64,000 nt of DNA from NCBI RefSeq assembly GCF_024582815.1, contig NZ_CP102099.1, forward strand, positions 3,286,001-3,350,000. Reading direction: 5' to 3'. Source of the stretch: Acinetobacter colistiniresistens. Its GTDB lineage: Bacteria > Pseudomonadota > Gammaproteobacteria > Pseudomonadales > Moraxellaceae. Under the pieces are notes generated by a model. It did no database searches. It was not told the DNA's origin and saw nothing but the letters and a program-made list of their open reading frames with translations. Both the position numbers and the translations under genes were made by a program. Shown piece after piece: positions 19,675 to 28,185 of the stretch. The number at the start of each line of letters is the position of its first letter. The stretch's first letter is position 1.

Positions 19675-20385
19675 ATGGCTTCCTTACGTTCTTCGGCAAT
19701 TCCTGTCTCTGATCCTGCGGCTGGTTTACGCATTACGGAGATCTTTTACTCTTTGCAAGGCGAAGCGAATACGTTTGGTCTACCGACTGTTTTTATTCGT
19801 TTAACAGGCTGTCCTTTACGTTGTAGTTATTGTGATACCACCTACTCTTTTGAAGGCGGTGAGCGTTTATCACTCGAACAGATTATCGAAACTGCTAGCC
19901 AGCATAAAACACCCTATATTTGTGTCACAGGGGGCGAGCCACTTGCTCAACCGAATTGCCTGATCTTATTACAGCGTCTGTGTGACCTCGGTTTCGACGT
20001 TTCCTTGGAAACCAGTGGTGCTTTAGATGTCTCTAAAGTTGATCGCCGTGTTTCTAAAGTACTGGATTTAAAAACACCGACCTCCAAAGAAGATCATCGA
20101 AATCTGTACAGCAATCTTGACTATTTAACCCAGCACGATCAGATCAAATTTGTGATCTGTAATCGTGAAGACTATGAATGGTCAAGACAACAACTTGAAC
20201 AGTTTCAGTTGCAAAACAAAGTGAGTACGGTCTGGTTCTCCCCCGCTTTTGCAGTTGAAAAAGGTGCGGTCGCCCTGCCTGCATTGGCGCGCGATTTAGC
20301 ACAGTGGATTTTAGAAGACCATCTCCCTGTTCGCTTCCAGCTCCAGTTGCATAAACTGTTATGGAATGATGAATCTGGTCGTTAA
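19675..20385 (+). CDS. queE: 7-carboxy-7-deazaguanine synthase
   Basis: Radical SAM enzyme that makes the 7-deazaguanine core of queuosine from 6-carboxytetrahydropterin. The CxxxCxxC cluster is CPLRCSYC near residue 47, preceded by EIFYSLQGEANTFGLPTVFIR, the classic QueE opening. TGGEPL binds SAM. At 236 residues it is near the family mean. The start ATGGCTTCC at 19675 follows GGTAACTG, a weak ribosome site. queC follows 61 bp later on the same strand, so two consecutive pathway steps are encoded together. Confidence 0.94.
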   Translation: MASLRSSAIPVSDPAAGLRITEIFYSLQGEANTFGLPTVFIRLTGCPLRCSYCDTTYSFEGGERLSLEQIIETASQHKTPYICVTGGEPLAQPNCLILLQRLCDLGFDVSLETSGALDVSKVDRRVSKVLDLKTPTSKEDHRNLYSNLDYLTQHDQIKFVICNREDYEWSRQQLEQFQLQNKVSTVWFSPAFAVEKGAVALPALARDLAQWILEDHLPVRFQLQLHKLLWNDESGR

Positions 20386-20446
20386 AACTCATGAAACCAT
20401 TCTACTCATCAGAATGGTCTTCTCCAATTTAAATTTAGGTTAAATA

Positions 20447-21127
20447 ATGGAAAATAATATGCGTTCCCGTGCCATCGTATTATTGTCTGGCGGTTTAGAT
20501 TCAACAACGTGTCTAGCTTGGGCACAAGCTAACTACGAATGCATTGCCTTGAGCTTTATGTATGGTCAACGTTCGACCACAGAACTTGATGCAGCCAAAG
20601 CACTGGCTCAACACGCAGGTGTAGAACACCGGATCATTAATATTGATTTGGGTAATCTAGGTGGTTCTGCACTTACAGATCATAACATTGAAGTCCCAGA
20701 ACAATTACAAGAAGGCATTCCTGTAACTTATGTTCCAGCACGTAACACCATTTTCTTATCTTATGCGCTCGCGGCAGCTGAAGTATTTGACGCTGAAGCC
20801 ATCGTCATTGGGGTCAATGCTGTTGATTATTCAGGGTATCCAGACTGCCGTCCAGAATTTATTGACGCTTTTGCCAATTTAGCTCGTCTTGCAACAAAAG
20901 CAGGTGTTGAAGGAAAACCTCTTAAAATTGAAACACCTTTGTTACATTTATCCAAAGCGAATATTATACGCTTAGGCATCGAACATGGCGTAGACTATAG
21001 TCAAACGGTATCCTGCTATCAGGCAGATGCTCAAGGACGTGCATGTGGCAAATGCGACAGTTGTCGTCTACGTCAACAAGGTTTTATCGAAGCAGGTATT
21101 GCAGATCCTACGCGATACGCTGAATAA
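20447..21127 (+). CDS. queC: 7-cyano-7-deazaguanine synthase
   Basis: ATP-dependent enzyme that converts 7-carboxy-7-deazaguanine to preQ0. The PP-loop is [16 protein letters not shown] and the zinc site is the C-terminal CysXn cluster [29 protein letters not shown] and [17 protein letters not shown] are family motifs. Two ATG codons are possible (20447 and 20459); the first gives 226 residues and the second, beginning [12 protein letters not shown], gives 222. Pairs with queE just upstream. Confidence 0.95.
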   Translation: MENNMRSRAIVLLSGGLDSTTCLAWAQANYECIALSFMYGQRSTTELDAAKALAQHAGVEHRIINIDLGNLGGSALTDHNIEVPEQLQEGIPVTYVPARNTIFLSYALAAAEVFDAEAIVIGVNAVDYSGYPDCRPEFIDAFANLARLATKAGVEGKPLKIETPLLHLSKANIIRLGIEHGVDYSQTVSCYQADAQGRACGKCDSCRLRQQGFIEAGIADPTRYAE

Positions 21128-21158
21128 CCGATATAGGGTAAAAAATTAGGTACATTAT

Positions 21159-21584
21159 ATGAAGTTTTCTAAATCAAATCTTATTCTTTCTACCATGATG
21201 TCAGCTGCTGCATTATTTGCAACAGCAACTCACGCAGCTGATAATCCATTACAAACTGCGTATAAAAGTACCAATGTAAAAGCAGCATTGGTCAATGTAT
21301 GTAAAGATCAAACTGCGAAAGGCGGTAAATTAACAGCAGCAGAAGTCAGCAAGTTCTGTGGTTGCCAAATTGACGCACAAGGTAAAGTAACCGAAGCTCA
21401 GAAATGGGAAATCCAAAGCGCAATTAACGCGAAGAAAAGCCCAAGTTCTTTAGCTTTTGTACAACAGCAAAATAAAGACCTACAAGCATGCTTAGGTGCG
21501 CCGCTTGTCAGCAAACTTGAAAAGTTAACTGAAGAAGCAATGAAAGCTGCTCAGCAACAGCAGCAACAAGCTCCTAAAAAATAA
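21159..21584 (+). CDS. small exported protein of unknown function
   Basis: A 141-residue protein with a clear signal peptide (basic start MKFSKSN, hydrophobic core, cleavage near ATHAA). The mature part has four Cys residues (VNVCKDQT, KFCGCQID, LQACLG), likely disulfide-bonded in the periplasm, and ends in a Gln-rich tail (AAQQQQQQAPKK). No family I can name. It starts 31 bp after queC and is closed by a terminator hairpin, so it may be transcribed with queEC. Confidence 0.75.
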   Translation: MKFSKSNLILSTMMSAAALFATATHAADNPLQTAYKSTNVKAALVNVCKDQTAKGGKLTAAEVSKFCGCQIDAQGKVTEAQKWEIQSAINAKKSPSSLAFVQQQNKDLQACLGAPLVSKLEKLTEEAMKAAQQQQQQAPKK

Positions 21585-21600
21585 GCTTGGATTGCCTAGA

Positions 21601-21630
21601 AAAAGCCTGCATTAATGCAGGCTTTTTTAT
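21601..21630 (+). terminator. terminator after the exported protein gene
   Basis: AAGCCTGCA-TTAA-TGCAGGCTT hairpin followed by T residues. Confidence 0.9.
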
Positions 21631-21677
21631 TGGGTTTTGTTAAAATCCCTTTTATCTAGAATCAGTTGAATAACAGT

Positions 21678-22364
21678 ATGCAAGACCAGTGGAGAACCAA
21701 TGCTGATCAACGGCGGTCGATTGTGTCATTTAGTGGTGGCAAAGACAGCTCCCTAGCCCTCTACCATACGATGCAGACAGGCGTTGCTGTTGGTCTAATC
21801 GTGATGTTAGAAGAACAAGGTCAGCGCTCTCGTTCACATGCCATGCCACTCGATATCATTCATGCACAGGCAAATGCGGTTGGTTTACCGGTGTTTATGG
21901 CCTCTTCCAGTTGGGCAGACTATGAAAATAAATTTATTGCTCTACTCGATCAAGCCAAACAACAGGGTGCCGAAGTTCTGGTAACGGGTGATTTAAATAT
22001 GCCTGAACATGGCTGTTGGCATGATCGTGTGACCCAACAGGTTGGACTTAAACTAGGCATGCCGCTGTGGTTACGTCCACATAAAGAAGTGGTAGAAGAG
22101 TTTATCAATCTTGGTTTCCGCAGTGTGATCGTCACCGTCAATCTTAAACTTGGGATGAAAGTCGAAGATCTGGGCAGAACCCTCACCTTAGACTACATCC
22201 AAGAACTAGAAAATCGAGGGGTTGATCCATGTGGTGAAGGTGGTGAATTCCATACAACAGTCATTGATGGACCAATTTTTAACAAAGCTATTCCTGTACG
22301 TCACGGCGATATTGTTTATCATGAGGAATATGCTTTTTTAACACTTGAGCTTGAAAACAATTAA
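21678..22364 (+). CDS. Dph6-type ATP pyrophosphatase (diphthine-ammonia ligase-like)
   Basis: Belongs to the PP-loop ATPase family related to eukaryotic diphthine-ammonia ligase; bacteria lack diphthamide, so the bacterial role is not established. The PP-loop SFSGGKDSSLALYH is near residue 21, and the C-terminal signature is GVDPCGEGGEFHTTVIDGP. The ATG at 21678 gives 228 residues; an upstream in-frame TTG at 21666 is less likely. The bcp gene begins 20 bp downstream, so the two are probably co-transcribed. Confidence 0.82.
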   Translation: MQDQWRTNADQRRSIVSFSGGKDSSLALYHTMQTGVAVGLIVMLEEQGQRSRSHAMPLDIIHAQANAVGLPVFMASSSWADYENKFIALLDQAKQQGAEVLVTGDLNMPEHGCWHDRVTQQVGLKLGMPLWLRPHKEVVEEFINLGFRSVIVTVNLKLGMKVEDLGRTLTLDYIQELENRGVDPCGEGGEFHTTVIDGPIFNKAIPVRHGDIVYHEEYAFLTLELENN

Positions 22365-22383
22365 TTTTATCGAAGGATAAGCA

Positions 22384-22845
22384 ATGTCTGAGAATATTCA
22401 ATTACCGAATCACAGCTTCCCAACCACACAAGGTGAAGTCAATCTTACTGAACTAAGCAGCGAATGGTTGATTCTTTATTTCTATCCAAAAGACTCAACT
22501 CCAGGCTGTACCACACAGGCAGTCGGGTTTTCATGCTTAAAAGATCAATTCGATGCCTTAAATTGTCAAATCATTGGTGTGTCACGAGATTCCGTTAAAG
22601 CACATCAGAACTTTACTGAAAAACAAGCGCTCACGATTGATTTAATCAGCGATAAAGAAGAAGTACTCTGTAAACATTTCGATGTGATTAAAGAAAAAAA
22701 TATGTATGGCAAACAAGTGATGGGCATCGAGCGCTCTACTTTTATTTTCCATAACAAGCAATTGGTCAAGACCTATCGTAAAGTTAAAGCTGCTGGTCAT
22801 GCCGAACAAGTGCTTGAAGACTTAAAAGCATTACAAAAAGCATAA
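22384..22845 (+). CDS. bcp: thiol peroxidase, Bcp/PrxQ type
   Basis: Peroxiredoxin that reduces hydroperoxides. The 153-residue protein has the peroxidatic Cys42 in DSTPGCTTQ. In E. coli Bcp the resolving Cys lies five residues later (CxxxxC); here that position is Val47 and the next Cys is at 51 (GFSC), so it either uses a different resolving Cys or acts as a one-Cys enzyme. Ribosome site AAGGATAAGC lies just before ATG. A hairpin terminator follows. Confidence 0.88.
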   Translation: MSENIQLPNHSFPTTQGEVNLTELSSEWLILYFYPKDSTPGCTTQAVGFSCLKDQFDALNCQIIGVSRDSVKAHQNFTEKQALTIDLISDKEEVLCKHFDVIKEKNMYGKQVMGIERSTFIFHNKQLVKTYRKVKAAGHAEQVLEDLKALQKA

Positions 22846-22860
22846 TCATGGTGAGTAACA

Positions 22861-22890
22861 AAAAAGCGAGTTCAATACTCGCTTTTTTGT
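22861..22890 (+). terminator. bcp terminator
   Basis: AAAAAGCGAGT/ACTCGCTTTTTT stem with a short loop, 16 bp beyond the stop codon. Confidence 0.85.
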
Positions 22891-22952
22891 TGAAGCAAAT
22901 TACGTTTGACGTATGATAAATAGATTAAAAAATTAAATGAAAGACATTAACA

Positions 22953-23522
22953 ATGAATTATTCCCATGTTTTTTGGCCATTCGCTTTGGTGTTTTTTTTA
23001 GTAGCATGTAATTCCAATACACCAACAACAATCCAAGATCAGCCACCTCTAGTGCCACAAATTACGATAACAGCGACTGAAATTCGCTGCCAAGATCTAC
23101 AGAACCCAGCCTATCAGCGCATGCTGCTGCAAGCGATCAATGAAATTAGACAACATCCTCAGCAATGTGGAGAACAATATTTTCCAGCAGTTGCACCACT
23201 CAAATGGAATAATCAACTCTATCAAACTGCTTTGAGTCATGCTCAGGAAATGGCTCAACACAATTTTATAGGACATGTCAGCATCACAGGGCAAGATTTT
23301 AGAACCCGTTTGAAACATTCACAATTTAGCGGTCGAGGCGGTGGAGAAAATGTGGCACGCGGACAAAAAAACCTGCATGCTGTTATGGCAACCTGGTTAG
23401 CCAGCCCTGTCCATTGCCATAATTTAATGCATCCAAAATTTACAGATTACGCCATTGCTTGTACCACCGATCAATCCGCTCGGCAAAAAAACTATTGGGC
23501 GCAACACTTCGGCGTTCGTTAA
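22953..23522 (+). CDS. CAP/SCP-domain lipoprotein
   Basis: A 189-residue predicted lipoprotein: hydrophobic leader followed by the lipobox LVAC (Cys about residue 19). The mature part is a CAP (SCP/PR-1) domain, with LKWNNQLYQTALSHAQEMAQ, HNFIGHVSITGQDFRTRL, GENVARGQ, VMATWLASPVHCHNLMHP and NYWAQHFG in the usual order. Bacterial CAP proteins are secreted or surface proteins of largely unknown activity. A VOC protein gene follows 12 bp later. Confidence 0.86.
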   Translation: MNYSHVFWPFALVFFLVACNSNTPTTIQDQPPLVPQITITATEIRCQDLQNPAYQRMLLQAINEIRQHPQQCGEQYFPAVAPLKWNNQLYQTALSHAQEMAQHNFIGHVSITGQDFRTRLKHSQFSGRGGGENVARGQKNLHAVMATWLASPVHCHNLMHPKFTDYAIACTTDQSARQKNYWAQHFGVR

Positions 23523-23534
23523 AAGGAAAAACTA

Positions 23535-23897
23535 ATGCAATCAGGTTCAATTACCCCGATTTTTCGTATTTTTGATCTTCCACTTGCCCGATCATTTTAT
23601 CTTGATTATTTAGGCTTCCAACAGGATTGGGAGCATACCTTTGCGGATAACTTCCCTATTTATCTACAAATTTCTAAAGGTGATTGTATTATTCATTTAT
23701 CTGAGCATTTCGGTGATGCCAGCCCACACAGTGCAATTCGGATTTATTGGCAAGATCTGACACAGCTACATGCTGAAATTGCAGCAAAAGATTATAAGTT
23801 TGCCAAGCCACAAATTGAGAAAACGGATTGGGAAACTTTGGAACTCATTATCACCGATCCATTTTCCAATCGACTTATTTTTTGGGAAGATGCTTAA
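23535..23897 (+). CDS. VOC (glyoxalase/bleomycin-resistance) family protein
   Basis: A 120-residue single VOC domain protein. The start ITPIFRIFDLPLARSFYLDYLGF is typical of glyoxalase/extradiol-dioxygenase fold proteins and the end FSNRLIFWED of the bleomycin-resistance subgroup. Candidate metal or ligand positions His (IIHLSEHFG) and Glu (near the end) are present. The ligand cannot be deduced. Possibly co-transcribed with the CAP lipoprotein; convergent with nadM. Confidence 0.82.
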   Translation: MQSGSITPIFRIFDLPLARSFYLDYLGFQQDWEHTFADNFPIYLQISKGDCIIHLSEHFGDASPHSAIRIYWQDLTQLHAEIAAKDYKFAKPQIEKTDWETLELIITDPFSNRLIFWEDA

Positions 23898-23912
23898 TCC
23901 TCTTCCCCAACC

Positions 23913-24485
23913 TCAAGATTCATCGATATTGGAACGATCATCTTGATCAAAACGTTGCTGCAACTTTTGATAAGCCGATGACTTTTGAAATTCTTCCAGG
24001 AAGCGTATCGTCCCTGCGGGGAAAAATTCAGTTTGAATCTCGCCACGATAATAGGCTTCACGCATCGGTGTTGCTGAAATCGAGTTCTTTAAACTGTCTA
24101 GTTCCAGCATTTGCCACTCAGGGAATAAACGTAAATAATACGAAGATTCATCCTTGAAATGACCGATTAAACCAACTTTTGCATTTGGCTGAATAACGCC
24201 ATTGACCAAATCTTTGACCTGTTTAACCCATTTCTCATCATTATACACATCGACCACATGGACAAAATGAATCCGCTTTTGATCTTGTTCAGAAAAGTTC
24301 GACAGAATCATCTGTTCACGTTCAGTGGCTAAAAAGGGATTTTTGATATTCCGTTCAGATTGAGCCGAGCCCAAAGCCAAGATCACGTTTTTACTTTTTT
24401 CTAATGCAATTTCAATGGTTTGCATATGTGCCAAATGAAAAGGCTGAAAACGTCCAATAAAAACAAGATAGTCAAATGTGTACAT
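23913..24485 (-). CDS. nadM: nicotinamide-nucleotide adenylyltransferase, NadM type
   Basis: Adenylates NMN to NAD. The nucleotidyltransferase motif is FIGRFQPFHLAHMQTI near the N-terminus, and the ISxTxxR motif is NSISATPMREAY. The ATG at 24485 gives 190 residues; an upstream start would add 20 residues with no homology. NadM-type enzymes are known in Acinetobacter NAD metabolism, which has an unusual NMN-based route. The first motif reads HLAH where many relatives have HxGH, with Ala at the third position. Monocistronic, minus strand. Confidence 0.85.
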   Translation of the reverse strand: MYTFDYLVFIGRFQPFHLAHMQTIEIALEKSKNVILALGSAQSERNIKNPFLATEREQMILSNFSEQDQKRIHFVHVVDVYNDEKWVKQVKDLVNGVIQPNAKVGLIGHFKDESSYYLRLFPEWQMLELDSLKNSISATPMREAYYRGEIQTEFFPAGTIRFLEEFQKSSAYQKLQQRFDQDDRSNIDES

Positions 24486-24592
24486 AGTCGTAATTTCACT
24501 TTTTGTGAACTCATCAGTTGTGTCATTCAGACAAATATGCGACATAATGAGGGCACTTAAAAATCAATCTGGATTAAAGCAAGGATAGTACG

Positions 24593-25393
24593 ATGACACT
24601 TAGCTGTATTCAACAACCTCATCAACATTTGCAAGCAAATTTAGAAGATGGCGTACTCACCTTAGCCATTAACCGTTCAGAAGCAAAAAATGCACTCTAT
24701 GGCGAACTTTACCTTTGGATCGCAAAAGCTCTAGATGAAGCCGATGCAAACAAAGACGTTCGTGTGGTAATTTTCCGTGGTGCAGAACAAGACTTTACTG
24801 CGGGTAATGACATGAAAGACTTTATGGGTTTTATTCAAAAACCACATGAAGGCAAAGCGGGTGATCAGCCTCCTTTTATCTTATTAAAAGCGGCTGCTCG
24901 TTTTTCTAAGCCGTTGATTATTGCGGTTAAAGGTGTCGCAATCGGTATCGGCGTAACGATCTTATTACATGCTGATCTGGTTTTTGCAGACAATACTGCT
25001 CTGTTCCAAATTCCATTTGTCAGCCTTGGTCTATCTCCAGAAGGTGCTGCAAGTCGTTTATTGGTCAAACAAGCGGGCTATCAAAAAGCCGCTGAATTGC
25101 TCTTCACTGCGAAAAAATTTGATGCAGCAACTGCGGTTAAAGCCAATCTGGTGAATGATGTGGTTGAAGATGTTTATGCCACAGCGCAAAAAACAGCGCA
25201 ACATTTAGCAGCATTACCATTGGCTTCGATCAAACAGACTAAAGCCCTAATGAAACAAGACTTGACTGAGATCATTCAGTGCGTGGATGATGAAGCTGAA
25301 ATCTTTATGCAACGTGTACGCTCACCTGAAATGATGGAAGCAGTGCAAGCCTTTATGCAAAAACGTAAACCTGATTTTTCTCAGTTTAATTAA
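24593..25393 (+). CDS. enoyl-CoA hydratase/isomerase family protein
   Basis: Crotonase-fold protein of 266 residues. The oxyanion-hole segments are AGNDMKDFMGF and VKGVAIGIGVTILLHADLVFAD, and the typical start VLTLAINRSEAKNAL is present. It acts on an acyl-CoA thioester, but hydratase versus isomerase and the pathway cannot be decided from sequence alone; the Asp/Glu pattern around the second loop (SLGLSPEGAAS) is closest to enoyl-CoA isomerase-like members. Single gene with its own terminator. Confidence 0.85.
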   Translation: MTLSCIQQPHQHLQANLEDGVLTLAINRSEAKNALYGELYLWIAKALDEADANKDVRVVIFRGAEQDFTAGNDMKDFMGFIQKPHEGKAGDQPPFILLKAAARFSKPLIIAVKGVAIGIGVTILLHADLVFADNTALFQIPFVSLGLSPEGAASRLLVKQAGYQKAAELLFTAKKFDAATAVKANLVNDVVEDVYATAQKTAQHLAALPLASIKQTKALMKQDLTEIIQCVDDEAEIFMQRVRSPEMMEAVQAFMQKRKPDFSQFN

Positions 25394-25416
25394 TGCAATA
25401 ATCGTTGATTAAACCA

Positions 25417-25449
25417 AGCCACTGAGTTGATACAATTCAGTGGTTTTTT
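25417..25449 (+). terminator. terminator after the crotonase gene
   Basis: CCACTGA (25419-25425) pairs with TCAGTGG (25437-25443), followed by seven T. Confidence 0.85.
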
Positions 25450-25528
25450 TGTTTTTGGCATTCATCTAGCTATTCCACACTAGACCGACTAAGCTCAGGT
25501 CAGAACAAGATGAAGATACAAAGAATTT

Positions 25529-26674
25529 ATGAAAGTTGTGATTGCCCCAGATTCTTTTAAGGACAGCCTATGTGCACAGGAGATTGCTCAAGCAATTGCT
25601 TCAGGCTGGCAAAAGGTGTTTCCTGATGCAGAAATCATTCAATGCCCCATGGCAGATGGTGGTGAGGGCTCTATAGAAGCGGTACTGGAAGTCTGTTCAG
25701 GGCAATGGCGTGAGCAGTTGGTACAGGGCCCACTCGGTGAACCTGTATTGGCAAAATGGGGCTGGTTAGCCACAGAAAAAATCGCCATTATTGAAATGGC
25801 ACAAGCCAGTGGTATCCAACTGGTTAAACCCGCTCAACGTGACGCATGTAACAGCAGTAGCTATGGAACAGGACAGCTGATTCTGGCTGCCTTAGATGCA
25901 GGTGCAAAGGAAATTGTACTGACTGTCGGCGGCAGCGCAAGCAATGATGCTGGTACAGGTTTATTGACTGCATTAGGGGCAACATTTCTAGATGCAAAGC
26001 ATAATCCCCTAGCCGCTGGCGGCATTGCACTGCAAAACTTAGCTAAAATCAATTTAGATCAGCTTGACTCGCGGATTCGACAGACCCATTTTCGATTAGC
26101 TGCCGATGTGACCAATCCTTTATGTGGACCAAATGGTGCTTCACATATTTTTGGGCCTCAAAAAGGCGCTTCACCTCAACAAGTGTTAGAGTTAGATCAA
26201 GCGCTCTCCCATTTTGCCGATGTCACGGCACAATTGCTTGGCGTCGATCAACGTCATGAAGCTGGTGCAGGAGCCGCAGGCGGACTTGGTTTTGCAGCTA
26301 AAACATTCTTAAAAGCCGAGTTTCGATCTGGAGTCGAAGTCATTGCTGAACTGAATCAACTTGCCACTAAAATCCAAGGTGCAGATTGGGTGATTACAGG
26401 CGAAGGCAAGTTTGATGCACAAACTCTAAATGGCAAAACTCCATTCGGTGTCGCCAAAATAGCACAAGCCGCCAATGTCCCCGTCATTGTAATAGCAGGA
26501 ACACTTGGAGAGAATTACCAAGCACTTTACCCACATGGTGTTACTGCTGCCTTCTCTTTAACCTCAGGCCCAACCAGTCTAGAAGAAGCCTGTCAAAATG
26601 CGGCAGAGCTGATTCATGCACGGACGACAGATATCGCTCGGTTGATTCAAAGCAGTACGCTTAAAAATAGCTAG
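25529..26674 (+). CDS. glycerate kinase
   Basis: Phosphorylates D-glycerate (GarK/GlxK family, type I). The 381-residue protein begins MKVVIAPDSFKDSL and has QCPMADGGEGS, TVGGSASNDAGTGLL, HEAGAGAAGGLGFA and VITGEGKFDAQTLNGK, all family signatures. The product enters glycolysis as 2-phosphoglycerate. It overlaps by 4 bp the convergent NIF3-like gene. No glyoxylate pathway genes are adjacent, so its physiological input is not evident here. Confidence 0.92.
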   Translation: MKVVIAPDSFKDSLCAQEIAQAIASGWQKVFPDAEIIQCPMADGGEGSIEAVLEVCSGQWREQLVQGPLGEPVLAKWGWLATEKIAIIEMAQASGIQLVKPAQRDACNSSSYGTGQLILAALDAGAKEIVLTVGGSASNDAGTGLLTALGATFLDAKHNPLAAGGIALQNLAKINLDQLDSRIRQTHFRLAADVTNPLCGPNGASHIFGPQKGASPQQVLELDQALSHFADVTAQLLGVDQRHEAGAGAAGGLGFAAKTFLKAEFRSGVEVIAELNQLATKIQGADWVITGEGKFDAQTLNGKTPFGVAKIAQAANVPVIVIAGTLGENYQALYPHGVTAAFSLTSGPTSLEEACQNAAELIHARTTDIARLIQSSTLKNS

Positions 26675-26991
26675 GCGCATTCAATATCTAAAATCTGGAT
26701 AAACTCAAAAGCAGGTTCTTCATAAGGATGGCTTGCTTTTAAGGCTTTTGCCACAGCACTGGCCTTTTCTTCTGTGACAATAGTTTCAACGCGCCATTCT
26801 TCGAGCTGCTCTAATCTATCCAATTGCCCTAAAAATGGATTTGCACTTTTTACGGGCTTAAACTGCCCAATGCCTTTGACTTGCCAAGCACAATGTTCGT
26901 AATTGCCAATACCACCCGCCCCAGCAGCAAAAATCGCTTGCTTAGTCGATTCCAAATGAGACTCAGGCACGTAATAAATCAGTTTTAGCAT
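26671..26991 (-). CDS. NIF3/YqfO-like small protein
   Basis: A 106-residue protein matching the stand-alone YqfO (NIF3 insert) domain: LIYYVPESHLESTKQAIFAAGAG at the start, IGNYEHCAWQ, KGIGQFKPVKSANPFLG, and the closing SHPYEEPAFEFIQI. The fold is CutA/PII-like and usually forms trimers; its role is unknown. It overlaps the end of the glycerate kinase gene on the opposite strand by 4 bp. Confidence 0.82.
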   Translation of the reverse strand: MLKLIYYVPESHLESTKQAIFAAGAGGIGNYEHCAWQVKGIGQFKPVKSANPFLGQLDRLEQLEEWRVETIVTEEKASAVAKALKASHPYEEPAFEFIQILDIECA

Positions 26992-27053
26992 CGCTTAAAC
27001 AGCTCAAATCAAATAGATAAGATCTTAATCATAACGCGACAAAAGCTGAATAA

Positions 27054-27185
27054 TCAAAGCGAAATATTGATCACCAAATAGCTCACCACAATAAATAACA
27101 TTTGAATCGCCACCGTTAGACCAAACCAAAACCAGTCTCGATCTTTGGTATGCACTGTTCTTAAATAATTTGTATTTTTCATCAT
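27054..27185 (-). CDS. short single-pass membrane protein
   Basis: A 43-codon open frame starting with two ATG codons. The protein has a charged N-terminus (MMKNTNYLRTVHTKDRD), then a strongly hydrophobic segment WFWFGLTVAIQMLFIVVSY and a short tail. The basic-then-hydrophobic layout looks like a genuine small membrane protein. An in-frame ATG at 27197 would extend it by four residues. AGAAG lies just before 27185. No family recognised. Confidence 0.5.
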   Translation of the reverse strand: MMKNTNYLRTVHTKDRDWFWFGLTVAIQMLFIVVSYLVINISL

Positions 27186-27355
27186 CAGACTTCTCATATT
27201 TTGTTCATTGTCTAAATATAAGAAGCAAGAATTGAACCAATCCTAAAAGGAGAAAAATTTATAGATGTCATAAAGGTAAATAAAATTATTTGTGGATTTA
27301 TCTTTTTAGCTCTATCCAATAATATATATTTTTCATAAAATTTTTATACATTAAT

Positions 27356-27820
27356 ATGTCTTATTCTTTTCAATCACAATGGGATCTTTTTTATCCCAAC
27401 AAACTCCCAATTTCTCACCTACTTAAGCACTACTTTCCACAATCTTGGTTAAGAATTCATAGCCTACCCGAATCAAAAAGATATGCCGATACGGCTGCTG
27501 AATATGAATTATTGCTAGATCGACATAATAAAATTATTACAGACTGCTTTGGAGATGATACTTCTATATTCATTGTCTCAGGTCACTATTTTAGCCATTC
27601 CCGTAACAATAAAGCCTATGACCCAGCCTTTATACTCCCCTACCAATTTCATTTAGAGCAAGAAATAAACTTAAAGCTACTCAATCCTGAAGATTATGAT
27701 GATAACGAAGAGAATTCTTTTTTTAGGCCATATTCTATAGAAACAATTTGGCAACCTAAGACTCACAATGAGTTATTGAGAAAAATTGCTGATGATGAGT
27801 TGAGGGCTTTTATGATTTGA
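27356..27820 (+). pseudogene. DUF3885 protein, 5' part, interrupted by an IS
   Basis: Reading from 27356 the first 154 codons encode an intracellular protein (SWLRIHSLPESKRYADTAAE, then ETIWQPKTHNELLRKIADDE). The IS begins at 27818 and its first bases TGA act as a stop. Removing the IS and one copy of the ATT duplication joins codon 154 in frame to 30442-30573, giving 197 residues that end in DWLSPRADGL, the usual C-terminus of DUF3885 proteins. Function unknown. The allele is disrupted but otherwise undecayed, so insertion is recent. Confidence 0.85.
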
Positions 27821-27867
27821 ACCGTACCGGGTTTGTCGGAGACTCAATATTCTGAGAGACTATTCCG

Positions 27868-28185
27868 ATGAAAAAACCAAACTATACCCCCGAAATTAGA
27901 GAAAGAGCGGTTCAATTACTAATTGAATCTGAAAAAGATTATCCATCGAATTGGGCAGCAGTTTCCGCAATTGCTCCTAAAATTGGCTGTACTCCTGAAA
28001 CACTTCGTGTTTGGTATCAAAAATACTTAGATCAACAAAATCCCGCCAAAGTACAACAGGTATCTGACCAAGAAAAAATGAAGCAAATGGAACGTGAAAT
28101 TAAAGAATTAAAACGTGCCAATGAAATTCTACGTAAAGCAGCCGCTTTTTTCGCCCAGGCGGAGCTCGACCGCCCACACAAATAA
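27868..28185 (+). CDS. IS3-family transposase OrfA (copy 1)
   Basis: A 105-residue helix-turn-helix protein (EIRERAVQLLIES, then CTPETLRVWYQKYLD) with a C-terminal coiled-coil-like region (QMEREIKELKRANEILRKAA). OrfA binds the IS ends and controls transposition; with OrfB it is made as a fusion by frameshifting at 28146-28152. The stop TAA overlaps the orfB ATG by one base. Confidence 0.93.
   Translation: MKKPNYTPEIRERAVQLLIESEKDYPSNWAAVSAIAPKIGCTPETLRVWYQKYLDQQNPAKVQQVSDQEKMKQMEREIKELKRANEILRKAAAFFAQAELDRPHK
28146..28152 (+). promoter_or_regulatory. -1 frameshift heptamer T_TTT_TTC (copy 1)
   Basis: TTTTTTC in the orfA zero frame reads T TTT TTC. Five nucleotides later GGCGG (28158-28162) pairs with CCGCC (28170-28174). 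A shift back by one base here runs directly into the orfB frame without meeting a stop, giving an OrfAB fusion. Confidence 0.85.
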
